Both the position numbers and the translations under genes were made by a program. 64,000 nt of DNA from Selaginella moellendorffii (lineage: Eukaryota > Streptophyta > Lycopodiopsida > Selaginellales > Selaginellaceae), in the NCBI RefSeq assembly GCF_000143415.4, contig NW_003314354.1, positions 38,575 through 102,574 on the forward strand, given 5' to 3'. This document shows, piece by piece, positions 1-12,724 of this stretch (position 1 is the first letter of the stretch; each line of letters begins with the position of its first letter). The notes under the pieces were generated by a model that searched no databases, was not told the DNA's origin, and saw only the letters and a list, made by a program, of their open reading frames with translations.

Positions 1-539
1 TTGGTAAGGCAATTGCCTTTTAGACATATTTCCCAAGAGTATCTCAATACAATGCGTATAAAGTTTTAGAGGACTAGGTAAAAATATCCTTGTAATCTTT
101 GAGTAGATTTATGGCTTGATTGTGAAAGTCACTTTACAATCCTTAAACAATTTTAACAGTATATAGATTATCCTCATCAGTTAAATTGATTTGCTCAAAT
201 GGTTGATCATAGAAAACATGTAAAACATAATTTCTTTATTGATTAATTTTATAAGCAAGATTCTCTTTTAAAGAGAAATCTTTTATAGCTATATCAACCT
301 TTAGTCTAGGTACTTCTTTGAGTATTGAATAAACATCAACTTTTGAAATTAGTTCAATTTAAAAAAAAGTTCTAAAATTTGTTATTCTTGAAAATCATTT
401 AAACCTTCCTCCTAATCATAAGATTGAGATTTGAGGGGTCAATTTTCCTTTTCCAACTATACAGTGGAAGTAATGAGCACAGATCTTTCCTAATTGTCCT
501 ACTTTATATAAAAGAAATTATTTTTTTTAGTTTTGGTTT

Positions 540-870
540 ATGCAAGCAATTTTTAGCCAAGGTCTGCCTAATAGAGTTTTGTAAGTAGAATTTCGTTATG
601 TCATTTTAAGCATGACATAATTGAGTTTGTACTTTAGGCTAACCATATTTATTAATAATTCTAATAAGCTTGACACTTCGGTCATCAGCCATTTATACAT
701 TAAGCAGGGCTAGTTGAATTAGGCCTAGGCCTAATTTTTTGCAAATACTCTTTTCTAGAATATTTACATTTGAGCCACCATTGATAAAATTCTAAATAAT
801 AAATTCTTGCCAATCTTTATATCGATTGTAGGAACTTCATCATCACAAACTTTTAGCTCAATTACAATGG
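540..870 (-). pseudogene. Decayed Ty3/gypsy-type aspartic protease fragment
   Basis: Read on the minus strand, broken frames give NGGSNVNILEKSICKKLGL near 721-790, then MADDRSVKLI, then LLGRPWLKIACI near 555-580. This is the order of a gypsy-class retropepsin: the D-S/G-G-S catalytic turn, an 'MAD...' strand, and the conserved LLGRPWL end. The catalytic D appears as N, and there are stops and frame changes, so it cannot be active. Low-complexity charged sequence on the same strand (about 1230-1520) may be the remains of the preceding gag. The family is fairly clear; exact limits are not. Confidence 0.55.
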
Positions 871-3133
871 CCATAAATGGGATTAAAGTTTCTTTCTTCT
901 TAGGCAAGAGTTCTTTGAGCAATGTAACTTTAAGGTAAGATTTATAATGAGAAGTTAGCCTAGAGTGAGTGTAATTTTTACATTTAAAATGCCTTTTATT
1001 GTGCCATTTAGCTTTAATATAAAATTTTCCTTTTACACTGGTGGTAAATTCATGTCAATTTATAAAGGAATGAAACTCTCTATATTAGAATTATTATTCT
1101 CCAAATTGACTTATGGTTGCAAGTCTTGGAGTTGTTAAGTGATTTCTATGCTGATCTTTTTCTTTTGGCGCCATTGAGAGTTTCATCATCACTCTTTTCA
1201 TTTTGGCTTTCAGATTTAACTGTTCTTTTTTAGGCTTTAATTATAACACAAATGTTAGATAACTCTTTTGTATCTGACCATTCTACCTCAACGTGCCTAG
1301 ATACAAGTTGCATATCTTTAGGAGGCTTATCATTTTTGCTTGATAATTCAATATGGCCTAAGATAGCAAGTAGGAATCTTAACTTAATCATACTCTTTTG
1401 GTCTTTTATATTCTCTAGGCCTATTATAGCCTCTTGGATTATAATGTCTAGGCTTATTTTTCTCATAGCTATGTGGATAATCTTGAAAATTACCCTTAAG
1501 CGAATAATCCTAATGGTCATCTTGTGTTTCAGTGCATGGGTGTCTCACTTATACTGTGTACCTACAAAGTAATTTAGGTGTATTATCACACCTTCTTTAA
1601 CAATAGTAAAAGTACTAAGAGTCAGACTTCTATATACATTAAGTAGAATATCATTAAGTATTTTCTCGGTAATTAGTTAAGCTGTTTAAGCAATTTTGTT
1701 AAATCTATTATTCACTAGCCTAATTATAGTTTAGTTTTTGCTTTCTTATACTTTTGCCTAGTTACATAAAGTGGGGATCAACGAACTTCCATCTAGGTCT
1801 ATAAGTAAAATATATCTTCTGATAGGATAAACATTCTTATTTTGTCTACCCCAATTCCCACATTTAACTTCTATCAAAATAGTGGAGAGTTGCCAATCCT
1901 CAATTTCTCCACCTAGGTGCATAGGAGGACCTTCTCTTTCTGCCTGTGTTTAGTGTGGTTAAAATTGATTTAGTGCAAGGTCTTTGGCACGTGATAGTCA
2001 ACTCTAGAGTAGTTTGCTTGTTTCATAGTGGGTCTTTTTTTTTTGTTTATAGCCAACCTTGCCTTTACAATTATGCAATTAGAAAGAGTGGCTTATTCCT
2101 CTTGACAAATTTTAGGCAAATTGGATTAACACTAGGGACTAATTTGAATAAGACGTGAAGACTAATCTGTGAAATTGCCCTATAGAATCAACACAAGAGT
2201 CAAATTGTCTAGTGCATGATAGTCTATTCTAAATCAATTTTCTTGTAGAATGGCATTAGGTACTTTTTCAAACATGTGATAGTTAGAAGACTATGCTTCA
2301 AATCTAAATAAAAATTGCTTTTCAAGGAAAATTTCTCTCTAGCCTCTTTGCTAATATGCGGTTATGGTCAATATAAGTCTATGCTCAAGTTTGTATAATA
2401 AAGTTTTGAGCTTTACAATGTATTTTAGAATTTTTTAGGAGTGTCTAAGGTTATTTCACCTTTTTAGACAAAACACTTTTCTATATCTTTAAGTTTGTTC
2501 TAGTTTTATAGAGATTAAAGTGATGGTAGTAGTGTTTCCAAGACTGACATTTACACCTAACAACAAGCTCTACAACTCTCTGTTCCACATTTATAGCATG
2601 AAGCCTTTCAACTGCTTTGTCTGGCAAAAACTCAATTAGTATATATGATGATGTGTGCATTCCAAATATAGGTGAAAATTGAGCTATAACTCTTACTAGA
2701 GTAATTGTATAATTTTGTCTATATGAAAAATATTCTCTATGTGGTAATTCTCTCTTGTAAGGAGGTACGAACACCTATGGATCGCAACTCACAAAGAGTA
2801 ATTCACATGTTGCAAAGGTTTCATTTCTAGAGTGGTGAGTATTTCCCTTAGCAATTGAATATAGCTCAATTAGTTTGATAGAAAAATTTTCACGCCTATT
2901 GCAATTAAAAATGGCTTAAATAAAAAATAAGCTCTTAAGCAAAGATTTGCCAAAGTAGAAAATTTAGACAAGCTTAAGATTAGAGCAATCTAGACCCTAC
3001 ATGTAATTCAAAAAGCCAAAAATGCTAATATGACAAACAATTAAAAATCTTTTGTGAGCTTAAACTAAAAGATAAAGTCCTTTGGTATCAAAGTAAAATA
3101 GATGCTCTTGGAAATAAATTTAAGAGAAGAAAA
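871..3133. other. AT-rich degraded repeat tract, no intact gene
   Basis: Only short open frames occur (for example 1230-1520 and 2481-2774 on the minus strand) and none shows a recognisable domain. The 1230-1520 frame is K/R/N-rich and lies just upstream of the protease remnant on the same strand, so it may be old gag sequence. I see no RNA gene, clear promoter or terminal repeat here. Confidence 0.4.
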
Positions 3134-3373
3134 TTGAATAGTCCATTTATTTTATCTAAGATATTAGTTCTAGGAATGGCTAAAGTGCACACCATAAATG
3201 GGGACGATACTGCAATAGTAAATTTAAACCTTTTAAGGAAGGACTATAAAGATATAAACATAAATATTATTTATGCCTTAAGGTATAAAACTATGAATAA
3301 GTTCATAGATGAAGCCCTCACAGGGATTCATTGTGATGAGCTACCTAAGTGCATAGATAGGGTGGCCAATTAA
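3134..3373 (+). CDS. Unrecognised 79-codon open frame in decayed sequence
   Basis: An ATG-started frame with a plausible, non-repetitive composition (MAKVHTINGDD..., then NLNLLRKDYKDININIIYAL). Downstream, to about 3830, the same strand holds further protein-like pieces broken by stops. It looks like one exon-sized remnant of a larger dead coding region, probably a retroelement. I recognise no family, and chance cannot be ruled out. Confidence 0.25.
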   Translation: MNSPFILSKILVLGMAKVHTINGDDTAIVNLNLLRKDYKDININIIYALRYKTMNKFIDEALTGIHCDELPKCIDRVAN

Positions 3374-4084
3374 ATGAAGGATAGGGGTTTAGAAAAATTC
3401 TACAAAGTAACATTAAATTTTGTAGAACTATAGAAAGGCAGATTGGTTCTTCAATTATGGGATAATGTAAAATTGACTTTCAAAATGGATGAAGGGGATA
3501 TTAAGACCACTTAAAATCTTATTTCCAAACTTTTTATCTCCCTATAGTGTTAGATTAGTGGAATTGGATAGAAGAAGTAATCTTTCCTGATAAACTTAGA
3601 CAGAGATTTGTTCATTCAGAACAAAGGGAAAATACATATCCCCTAAAAAATATTCGCCTTTATGCTAGAGAAACCTTCATATATTTCAATGCTTTCTTTG
3701 ATAGGAAAGTTCTAAGGAAAGAAATCAAGGGATACATTAAACAAATATTTCTTTCTCTGGAGCAAGCCTTCCTTAAAAGTCTTATTGGTATAGCTTATAG
3801 AAATTTTCTCTAGGCAATGTAAGATTTAGAAGAAAAGAAAAGAAAGGGCGGATACTCTAAGAGTAATGTCTATATTTCTTTTACCCTACCAATAAACCAC
3901 GAGAATTAATGAACAAAGATTACTAAACTAATAAAGAAAACAATTTTCCACAAGAAGCTTCTTTTTCTCTTTTGTTTTTTTCTTCTCACTCACTCCATGC
4001 CTATGTCTCTACCAAGATGCATCGACACTCTAAGCTTAGCTCTAAAGCAATGTACAACAGCTCAAATGCCGCCTAGGTGTAGTG
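3374..4084. other. No gene seen; decayed coding-like and AT-rich sequence
   Basis: Short coding-like stretches with many stops continue to about 3830, followed by a T/C-rich tract around 3958-4000. I see no intact frame, RNA gene or terminal repeat. Confidence 0.4.
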
Positions 4085-4905
4085 CAATTTTTACCCTTTA
4101 TTTTATGGTGATTTACCATAGGATAACCACGAAGTAGAACCTAAACCCTCCATATACCATGTGCCACATGCCATGTGTCCAAAGGATAGCGGTGTAAAAC
4201 CCAAGTTTTAAGGCCTTGGGCCACTAAATAAAGGAATAGTGCTAAACTCCCAAGTATGGAGCCAAGGAGTGATGGCATTGGAGCATAGAACAACTCCGAA
4301 GTATACAGCCCAAAGAGTGAAGGGATAGGAGTATAGAGTAATTTGGAACAATCCTAGAGTAACCAACATCCCAACGCTAGGACCAACACGCAAAACAGAG
4401 ATAAATAGAGTCTGGTGCTATTTCAGCATACCAGTGGTTTAACACAAGGATATGGGTACTCCACCAGCTAGCATGGTGTGGAACTTGGGTTTAGACCCAA
4501 GCTAGATATAGAATAAGAACAGGCACGCAAGCAGGAGTTAAACTATATTTTAGGTTGGTCAGCCATGCCTGACCTACCCACTATCCCTATTATACATTTG
4601 AAACCCCCTATATCCCTTCTCCCTTTGAGAAACACATGCTTTAGGCTTTCACCCAAAGCCTCTCTTAGTATTAGGAGTTAATCTCTGGGACAAGCTTGAA
4701 ACTTACTAAATATGGAATGTCTCTAGATTGTGAATTTGGGCACGGGATGAACACTATTGTGTTCAGGACAATTTTTACATTTTGTAGATATGCTAAATAA
4801 GCAGATTTAGACACTTTCCATAAATACCATTTGGGACCGAAATGAGACTAACACAAAAGGCATAATAGCAAGGGTTTTTAGCAGACATGGTAAGATATCA
4901 TCTTG
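4085..4905 (-). repeat. LTR-2 family long terminal repeat fragment, inverted
   Basis: Reverse complement of much of 17280-17735, and similar to 25355-25590. Shared landmarks are TTTACCATAGGATAACCAC near 4110, the 'ccctccatataccatgtgccacatg' block near 4147, GGTTGGTCAGCCATGCC near 4552, the 'gctttaggctttcaccc' block near 4630, and 'actttccataaataccatttgg' near 4815. The copy is interrupted at 4197-4492 and truncated near 4905, where sequence of the LTR-1 family starts. It is a solo or truncated LTR. Confidence 0.65.
4197..4492. mobile_element. Possible ~300-bp MITE-like insertion in the LTR-2 fragment
   Basis: Compared with the LTR-2 copy at 17590-17655, this LTR carries about 300 extra bases. 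The extra block starts with AAACCCAAGTT (4197-4207) and ends with its exact reverse complement AACTTGGGTTT (4482-4492), as expected for a small terminal-inverted-repeat element. No target duplication could be confirmed because flank and end sequences are similar, and no second copy was found in the window. Confidence 0.35.
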
Positions 4906-4909
4906 TGAA

Positions 4910-6943
4910 CTTTGCTCTAGCCATATGGCTAGGGCACCCAAAAATGGAAGGTGGGGAGAGTATCTATGAAGCTTGCATAAGGTCACAATGTTCTAAAATG
5001 TTGTCTTAAAGTCCTAAACTGTGGAAAGAAAGAAGAGCAATCTTCTGGTGTAGAGACCAAGGATATAGAAGGGTTAGCTTGGGTGCACCGCCAAGTATGG
5101 GAGATAGTCAACAACTTAAAAGTTTAAAAGACCTAATACCTATTGGCAAACCTATTAAAGTGTTAAGGTTAGATCACTAGATGATTTTATAGCTAAATAA
5201 GGACAAAGTCTTTGTGAAGTTAAGGGATAAAATTCCTAATTCAAAGTGTTGATTTGAATTACTGGTAATGGTGTGGCTTGGTCAAAATGACCAAGTGGGA
5301 AACACATATAAGGGAAATGAACTACAATGATGTAGTGGTATTATAAGTTTAAAAAACTAGTCTCTAAGGAAAGAACTCATGGGTGGGTTACAAGGTAGAG
5401 CCATGAATAGAGCCCATAATAGAAAATGTTAAACAAACCTACTAGAGGTGAACACCTCTTGGATTTAGCAAAGCAGAGCCTTTGCTATGGAACCAAAAAG
5501 ATATATTATGGAGGTAGTGATTTTATGTTGCTTGGTATAACAATCAAAGGATAAAAGCAAAAAATTAGTGACTAAGATTGGGCTATGGAAATCATTAGAA
5601 GGAATCCAAACTATAAAGTTGAGAAATGAACATTTATGTGTTAGATGCTAACGGATTGTGGAAAAGGGAATATGTTTCCAAAAATGGATCTTAAATGCTC
5701 CAATTCAGTAAAGGTGAAAGCTCCAAAGGAGAGAATGACAAGATAGCTAAATGATAGGGCCGTGGACAGCCCTAGCATAAATTATGGATAAATAGAACTT
5801 AATGCTTAGAGTGGAATAAAATAAAAGAAAGGATGATGGTGCCCTTAAGTGAAAAACTTTATAGGATGGGATAGTGGAGTTTGCACAATGTCGAGGATAC
5901 CCAGGAAATTGACTTTGACAAGTCAAAATTAAAAATTCCAAAGTGTGATGATTATGTTGATGGAAGATGAGATTACTCAAGAATGAGTAGTTGGATTAAG
6001 ATAGAAAAGGTGTCTCTAACGAGTTTAGCAAGAACTAAACCAAATAAAAGAAGAGAACCACCACAAGTGGTCTAATAAGTATCTAAGTTGGAAAGACTAT
6101 ACTCCTTAGACGATGGGCAAGGTATGGTGAGCCTTGGTGTCAAACCATTGATGAATATTGATTGGGTATCAAGGATGAAAAATGGTAATCCATGATGGGG
6201 TTACTCTATAAAATGGTTTATCGTTCGATGAAAACAGCAAACTTTGTCTATGGGTGATAGAGTTGCGAGACACAAATCTTTAAGCCCTAAAGTGGAGTAG
6301 AAAGGGTGCCACATGGTAGTGGTCAAAGCAAAAACATGTGTTTCATCAAAGCAAAAATAAGTGTAACATGTTTGGACCTAAGGCTCTGACTTGGAAAGTT
6401 GAAAATGGAAATGGAACTCTGAATGAAGTGTTCAAGGGATGAGCACGAAGCAATTGGTGAATGAGTGGATACAAGAAGGACTGACATATAGCAAATGTTA
6501 TGACAGATGGAAGTGTGAGGAATGAGTCCAAGATGGATTTGAGATGGAGTCCGAGATAGAGTTTAAGATGGACCCGAGATGGAGTCTAAGATGGACTCAA
6601 GATGGAGCATGAGATGGACCTGAGACGGAATCCAATATAGACTCGAGATATAGTCTAAGATGGACTCAAGATGGAGTCTGAGATAGACTCGAGATGGACC
6701 TCAAATGGAGTCCAAGATAGAGTTCGAGATGGACCCTAGATGGAGTGCAAGGTTGAGTCCGAGATGGACTTGAGATGGAGTTCGAGGTCGAGGCCGAGAA
6801 AGAGACTGAGATTGAGTTTGAGATTGAGACCAAGTCTAAGTTTGAGTCCAAGTCCGAGGATGAAAGCTCAAAGCAATCGTCTCCCAAACCCTAGGGGGTT
6901 TGGTGAGCTCCAAAAGTATAGTTGGGGGAGGATTCTAGTGGAG
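4910..6943 (+). mobile_element. Older LTR-1 retrotransposon copy, left part
   Basis: From about 5046 to 6264 this matches, in inverted orientation, the internal region of the younger LTR-1 element (about 8810-10000). From about 6265 (GAGACACAAATC...) to 6943 it matches the start of the LTR. 4910-5045 matches a mid-LTR block (compare 14155-14310), so most of the 5' LTR and internal region has been deleted. Its 3' LTR continues at 13918 beyond the younger insertion. Similarity is clearly lower than between the two younger LTRs, so it is the older copy. No coding capacity is seen. Confidence 0.75.
6532..6860. repeat. Minisatellite in the older LTR-1 LTR
   Basis: Repeats built from GAGATGGA(C/G)T and GAGTCC(A/G)AGAT units, the reverse complement of the array at 7941-8575 in the younger copy. 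Units are diverged, as expected for the older LTR. Confidence 0.8.
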
Positions 6944-8810
6944 TGTAAGCGACTAAATTTTCCATTCTACTTTAGTCACTTAACCACACCTCCGACCACT
7001 TGGAGGAGTCTCATTCACAACCTCCATCAGTCCAATTCAGGACTTGGGACTTGCTAGCCCCAAGAATGGCATCCATGCCACTCAACACTTGCACCTGGTC
7101 CAAGTGCTCCACGTGTCCGGTCCCAAGACCGACACCCAAAGGTACCACTGACATCTTGGCCCGTTACGCTAAGGCCATGCCCATTCACCTTTGCTACACT
7201 AGTGGTCCAATACCACTTGCATCACCATCCCGTCTCTCCAAGACTGGGCCATCTGTCCACGAGTGGTCATCCTAGATCCACTCCTTAGCATCCTTAAGAT
7301 GCCCACAGACCTGGGGAATCGCCTTCCCCAAAGTCCCTTTGTCAGTTCCTACCAAGTCCCTTTCTACCCCTGGCCGTGTTTGCTAACACTGCCACTGGAT
7401 CGAGGCCCACAGGCCCGACCACTAAGTCCCATGGTCCTCTGGGACTTCCTCACCACACGACTGTGTCCTTGATCACTACCCCAGAGGACTGCTCCTCTTC
7501 CTTTCCACAGTCTAGGCCTTTGGGACAACATTTCGGAACACCGTGGCCTTACGCGAGCCACCTGGGTACTCTCCCCGCCTTTCGCCTTTAGGTGCTCTAG
7601 CCATGGGCTTAGAGCGAGGTTCTGTTGAGCCACGCCTGGTATCCAAGTAGGTAGTGCCACCCACACTTGGACTGGGAGCATCGGCCAGTCGATCTCCCGG
7701 GGGAACTAGAGCCGGCTCTTGAACACTTCACCAAGCTACCCCGCTTGTCGGTCCGTATTCACTCTAGTCTTGGACTTCCCAGTGGTCAGTTCATCACCCA
7801 ACACTGGGTCTGGCCTTCCTGGGCCAAACTGGCCTTTCTTGGCCAAACTGGCTCCACTACAGTCCTCCCCCTCACTATACTTTTGGAGCTCACCAAACCC
7901 CCCAGGGTCTGGGAGACGAACGCTTTGGGCTTTCACCCTCTCAGACTCGAACTCGGACTCGGACTCGGACTTGGACTCGGATTCGGACTTGGACTCGGAC
8001 TCAGACTCGGACTCGGGCTCGGGCTCGGTCTCAGCCTTGGCCTCGGTCCCGGTCTCGGTCCCGGTCTCGGTCCTGGTCTCGGTCTCGGTCTCGGTCTCGG
8101 TCCCGGTCTCGGTCTCGACCTCGGACTCCATCTCGGGTCCTTCTCGGACTCAATCTCGGACTCCATCTCGGGCTCCATCTCGGTCCATCTCGGACTCCAT
8201 CTCGGACTCCATCTTGGACTCCGTCTCGGTCCATCTCGGACTCCATCTCGGGTCCATCTCGGACTCCGTCTCGGTCCACCTCGGACTCCATCTCGGACTC
8301 CATCTCGGGTCCATCTCGGACTCCATCTCGGGTCCATCTCGGACTCCATCTCGGGTCCATCTCGGACTCCGTCTCGGTCCACCTCGGACTCCATCTCGGA
8401 CTCCATCTCGGGTCCATCTCGGACTCCGTCTTGGTCCACCTCGGACTCCACTTCGGTCCACCTCGGACTCCATATCGGACTCCATCTCGAACTCCACTTT
8501 GGACTCCATATCGGACTCCACTTCGGGTCCATCTCGGACTCCAACTAGGGTCCGTCTTGGACTCCATCTCGGACACTTCCACGTGTCATGTGTTGGTCCT
8601 TTTTTTGGGTCCCTTTTTGGAGCCTTGCTTATTGCTCGCTTCGTGCTCGCTCCTTGAGCACTTTGTTGGGAGTTCCACTCCCGCTCTCGACCTTCCAAGT
8701 TAGAGCTTTTAGTCCAAATGTGTTACACTCGTTTGGGCTTTCGCTTCGGCCACTACCACATGGCACCCTTTCCGGCTCCACTTTTGGGCCTAGGGATTTT
8801 GTGTCTCATA
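6944..8810 (-). repeat. 3' LTR of the younger LTR-1 element
   Basis: On the minus strand it runs from TGAGACACAAAATCCC (8810 side) to ...CGCTTACA (6944). It is about 680 bp longer than its partner because the minisatellite is expanded and about 220 bp after it is retained. Outside the array the two LTRs differ by only scattered substitutions, implying recent insertion. Confidence 0.88.
7941..8575. repeat. LTR minisatellite (hexamer, then 12-27-bp units)
   Basis: The first part (7941-8130) is a run of GGACTC/GGTCTC-type hexamers. The second (8130-8575) is built from CATCTCGGACTC, CATCTCGGGTC and GTCTCGGTC blocks. Because the period is a multiple of three, all six frames stay open and give spurious proteins rich in S-D or L-G. 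These are not genes. Confidence 0.92.
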
Positions 8811-8822
8811 ACTCCACCACCC
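8811..8822 (-). other. Polypurine tract of the LTR-1 element
   Basis: On the minus strand GGGTGGTGGAGT abuts the TGAGACAC start of the 3' LTR, where plus-strand priming is expected. Confidence 0.5.
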
Positions 8823-11800
8823 ATAGACGAAGTTCGATGTCCTCATCAAACGGTAAACCCTTTTATAAAGTAACAACCGCAAGTATTACCATTCCCATCC
8901 TTGGCACCCGGCCAATATTTGTCTATGGTTTGACCCCGAAGGCTCACCATGCCTTGTCCATCCTCTAAGGAGGATAGTCTCTCCAACTTAGAAACTGATT
9001 GGACCACTTGTGGTGGTTCTTTCCGTTTATTGGTTTAGTTCTCGCTAAACCCGTTAGAGGCACCCTCTCTAACTCAATTCCACTACTCATTCTTGAGTAG
9101 TCACAGATTCCATTGATCTACCTTTGCACTTTGGAACGTTTACTTTTGACTTCTTGAAGTCACTTTCCTAGGTGTCTCCGACACCTTGTCTTGCACATTT
9201 TGTGCAACTCCACTTCCCCTAGGAAGTTCTCTACTCGAGGGCACCCTCATCCTCTTTTCTATTTTTGTGCCACCATTGGCATTACGTTCCATTTATCATT
9301 ATTTGTGCTAAGGCTGCCCACGGCCCTATCTTTTGGCTATTTAGTTGCTCCTTCACTTGGAGCCTTTCCTTTGCCAAATTGAAGCACTTGGGAATCCATC
9401 CTTGGAAGTCCACTTCTTTTTCCGCAATCCATTAGCATCAAACACATTAGTCTAACTTTGCCACTTGGATTCTTTCCAATGGATTCCACGGCCCTATCTT
9501 GGGCACTCGTCTTTTGCTCCTATCCTTGGATTGTTGCACCAAGCAACATAGGATCGCTACCTCCATTTTTGAGGTTTCCTTTCGGTTCCATAGTAAACAC
9601 TTTGCTTTGCCAAGTCCAAAGAGTGTTCACCCTTAGTACGTCTCTTTAACATTTTCTGTCGTGGGCTCTATCCACGGCCCAACTTTTTGAGACCCTCTCT
9701 TAGATCTTTTATAGAGACTACTTTCCTTGGACTTGCTATGCCATAGCATTGACATAGCTCATTTCCCTTAGGTGTGCTTCCCACTTGGTCACCTCAACCA
9801 AGCCACACCTTTATCAATGGTTCAAATCAACACTTTGAACTAGGAATCATATTCCTTAACCCAAACAAAGACTTTGTCCTTGTTTAGCCACAAAATCACC
9901 TAGTGATCTCATCTTGACCCTTTAATAAGTCTATCAATAGGAACTAGGTCTTCTAGACCCTTCTAAGTTGTTGACTATGACCCCGTGGGCATCCCCCACA
10001 CTCGGCAGTGCGCCCAAGCCAGCCCTTCTGGCCAAGGATCCATAGCAACTGAGACTGGATGTCCCCATCTCATTCACCACGTCCTTGGTGCCTTTCGCAC
10101 CAAAGTGTTCAAGTTAGATATGCTGAGCTTTCACTCTAAGCAATCTAACCGTGCATCACGACTCCGGGGCATCCCCCGCTTGGCGGTGTGCCCAAGCCAA
10201 TCTCCTCATTGAGAGTCCATGACCACCGAAATATGAGTGTCCTCATATTCCAAACCATCACCACGCCCTAGTGATTTGGGACTCGAACCCAAGCACTAAA
10301 GGGTCGGGACTCGAACCCAACCTCCGTATATGCATCTACAGACGGCATCACCCAGGATGCCTGGCGTGACTCCCCACGCCGGTGCACCAACTTATACTCA
10401 AAGCGCGCTACAGATCACAGCTTAGGAACCTAGTTCCTTCACATTGCCAAGTCCTCTCACTTGACAAGTCTGTGATCATGCATGGACTCCTCCATGCTTG
10501 GCCCTATGGCCCACCCTTTTTGAAGTTATCACCTTCAACTAGGGTATTTGTTCCCCTGACTTGCCAATCTCGCTTTGGCAAGTCCTTCGACCACTGTAAC
10601 ATGGTTCCTGCACAAGCGTGATCATCGACTTTCGTTCAAAGCCCTCTCTTTGAACACTCGGGAACTACTTCCCTAACCTTGATAGCCTTGCCTCATGGCA
10701 AGCTTCAAGACCACGCTTCTGCTGCGCCACTCTGATTTTGCACGTGCTTTGAACCATTTACACTTGGTCTTTCTAGGTACTAAGCTACCTAGAATCATCT
10801 TTGGGAACCTTGAAGGAACCCTGTCCCTTAGCTTGCTAAGGCCTCCCTTTTTGCAAGCTTTCCAATTACCATATAGTCTAACATGGACAATTTCATATTT
10901 TAGACTCTCCATGGCATCACGGTTGCTAGCGGCAACACCCTCGAGCCCCCACTTGATTCTCCACTCCCAACTGGCATAACTACCCTTGGTTATGCTCTTC
11001 GATTCCTATGGTTTGGTTCTATCCCCCTACTACTTGCTTTTGGCTTCACACCTTTCCTTCGGTCATTCTCCTCCCGACTAGGAGGATAGCTTTGCACTTT
11101 CTATCATGCCTTAGCAAGTATTCTTAGGGATGAACCTACCCAATAGCCTAGGGAGTGGTTCCTCAATCCAGGTATGCTCACCCTATAATCCCACACACCG
11201 GGATTACATTGTTGCTTATGGGCCCTTACATACCCATCACTAGCCTTGCCAAAATTCCATTTTTGGCTTTGTCCAATTCGAGTAGACAGTCTTCTCCTGT
11301 CTCCGCCACCTTGGACATTTGGATAGCACTTTCTATCCATCATTTGCTAGAGACTTAGTCCCTTGGGCCTTATCTATTGCCCTTGCAACATCAAACACCA
11401 CCTCATGGTGTTCTAGAGTGTTTGGGTGTCCCAATGATGGCTTCTTTGACAATGAGTATTTCCTTTTATGACATTGACTTACTATATCGCAACATAAGCA
11501 ACTTATCCCCTGTAAGGGTATATCCAACTTCCCTATGCCATTAAGAAGGCTTGGGTAGCTACCTTCTACCCATTTAACCAATTATTTTGCACCTCTTGCT
11601 TAGTTGCCTCATAGTTGTCAAGTCCTACAACTCATTGCTGGTGCTTCCACACCTCCATCATTATCTGGGTCACCGCACTCCAATTGCATGCTTTGCAGCT
11701 TAGGCTATGCCATTCCCATTTCCATTGGGATTCCTTTGGCAAGGGATTCTCATGAACCCACCAACATAGCCTCAAAGTATCACACCTTGGCACATTTGGT

Positions 11801-12709
11801 GTCTCCACACCATCGGCTCCACGAGCCTACCTCTATGACACTTTTTCTTTGTGTCTAAGTCTTTGCCAAGACCAATACCGCTCTTTCTCATGCCAACCAT
11901 CTGTTAGCACGGCACCATAGAGGTCACGCACAGCTTTGTGTCAAAGTTGTTTTCTTTTTTGGGAACACCTTTCCCACAACTTTAGCACGGCACATTTTGC
12001 CATTGATGAGATACCCTCTGTTCTCATCCTTGGATCCTATGATCCCCCCCCATCCTTCGTGGGGTGCAACACACCTCAGTCCAAATTCTCCTATCAGTCC
12101 TTTTTAGGATCATTCCTTGACTCTACTTGAGTCATCCAGCAATTTTGGACTTGGTTAATCCACATACCCGTAAGGTCCTACTTGTGAGGCACTAGCTCAC
12201 TTGGAATACACTTTTTGCATTCCTGTCCTACTCAAAAGGACTATTTTCACAAGTGTTACTCTGACACTTGATTTTGTTCTCTGGGGCAACCTTTGCCCCT
12301 TAGGAGTACTTGTCCATGTGATGAGAATACCAACTCATCTCTAAGTACACCCCCCAACTCCTTGGGTTGTTCTAGCATTTATTAAAGGTAGCCCCGGCTA
12401 CCATTTCAAAGACTTGAGTCCTCTTCCGTATTTGACCTCCCATGGTCATCACTTCAAGTCTCACATTCATGAGCACTAACCTCAACTATATGAGAATAAC
12501 CATATACTGTCCCCAAGATCCCAAAGTCGTTCCCTTACTGGCCCCTTTTCTATCCACCACATCGCGCCCAAGTTCATGCATGAACTCGAGTGGAGAGCCA
12601 TGTCCTCTCGACGTGCTACTCCTCAAGGATAGGCCCACTCCTAGGACCTTCCGATGCCAATATCAATGGTGATATACTTGAGCACCAATAAAAGTCGGAC
12701 TAAGGAACA
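8823..12709 (-). other. Internal region of LTR-1 element, noncoding
   Basis: About 3.9 kb of C/T-rich (plus strand) sequence with no frame longer than about 95 codons and no gag, protease, RT or integrase motif in any frame. Several short frames exist but none is conserved in the older copy at 5046-6264. It holds no RNA gene that I can recognise. Confidence 0.7.
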
Positions 12710-12721
12710 GCTCCGATACCA
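12710..12721 (-). other. Primer binding site, tRNA-iMet type
   Basis: Minus strand TGGTATCGGAGC lies three bases inside the 5' LTR. The 3' end of plant initiator-methionine tRNA pairs with TGGTATCAGAGC, so there is one mismatch. This fixes the direction of the element. Confidence 0.8.
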
Positions 12722-12724
12722 AGT

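Noticed and set aside
7667-8703. Overlapping open frames of 180-312 codons on both strands
   Set aside because: They follow a hexamer/12-27-bp minisatellite whose period is a multiple of three. All frames are open and the products are simple repeats (L-G, S-D, W-S-P-R); the partner LTR lacks most of the array.
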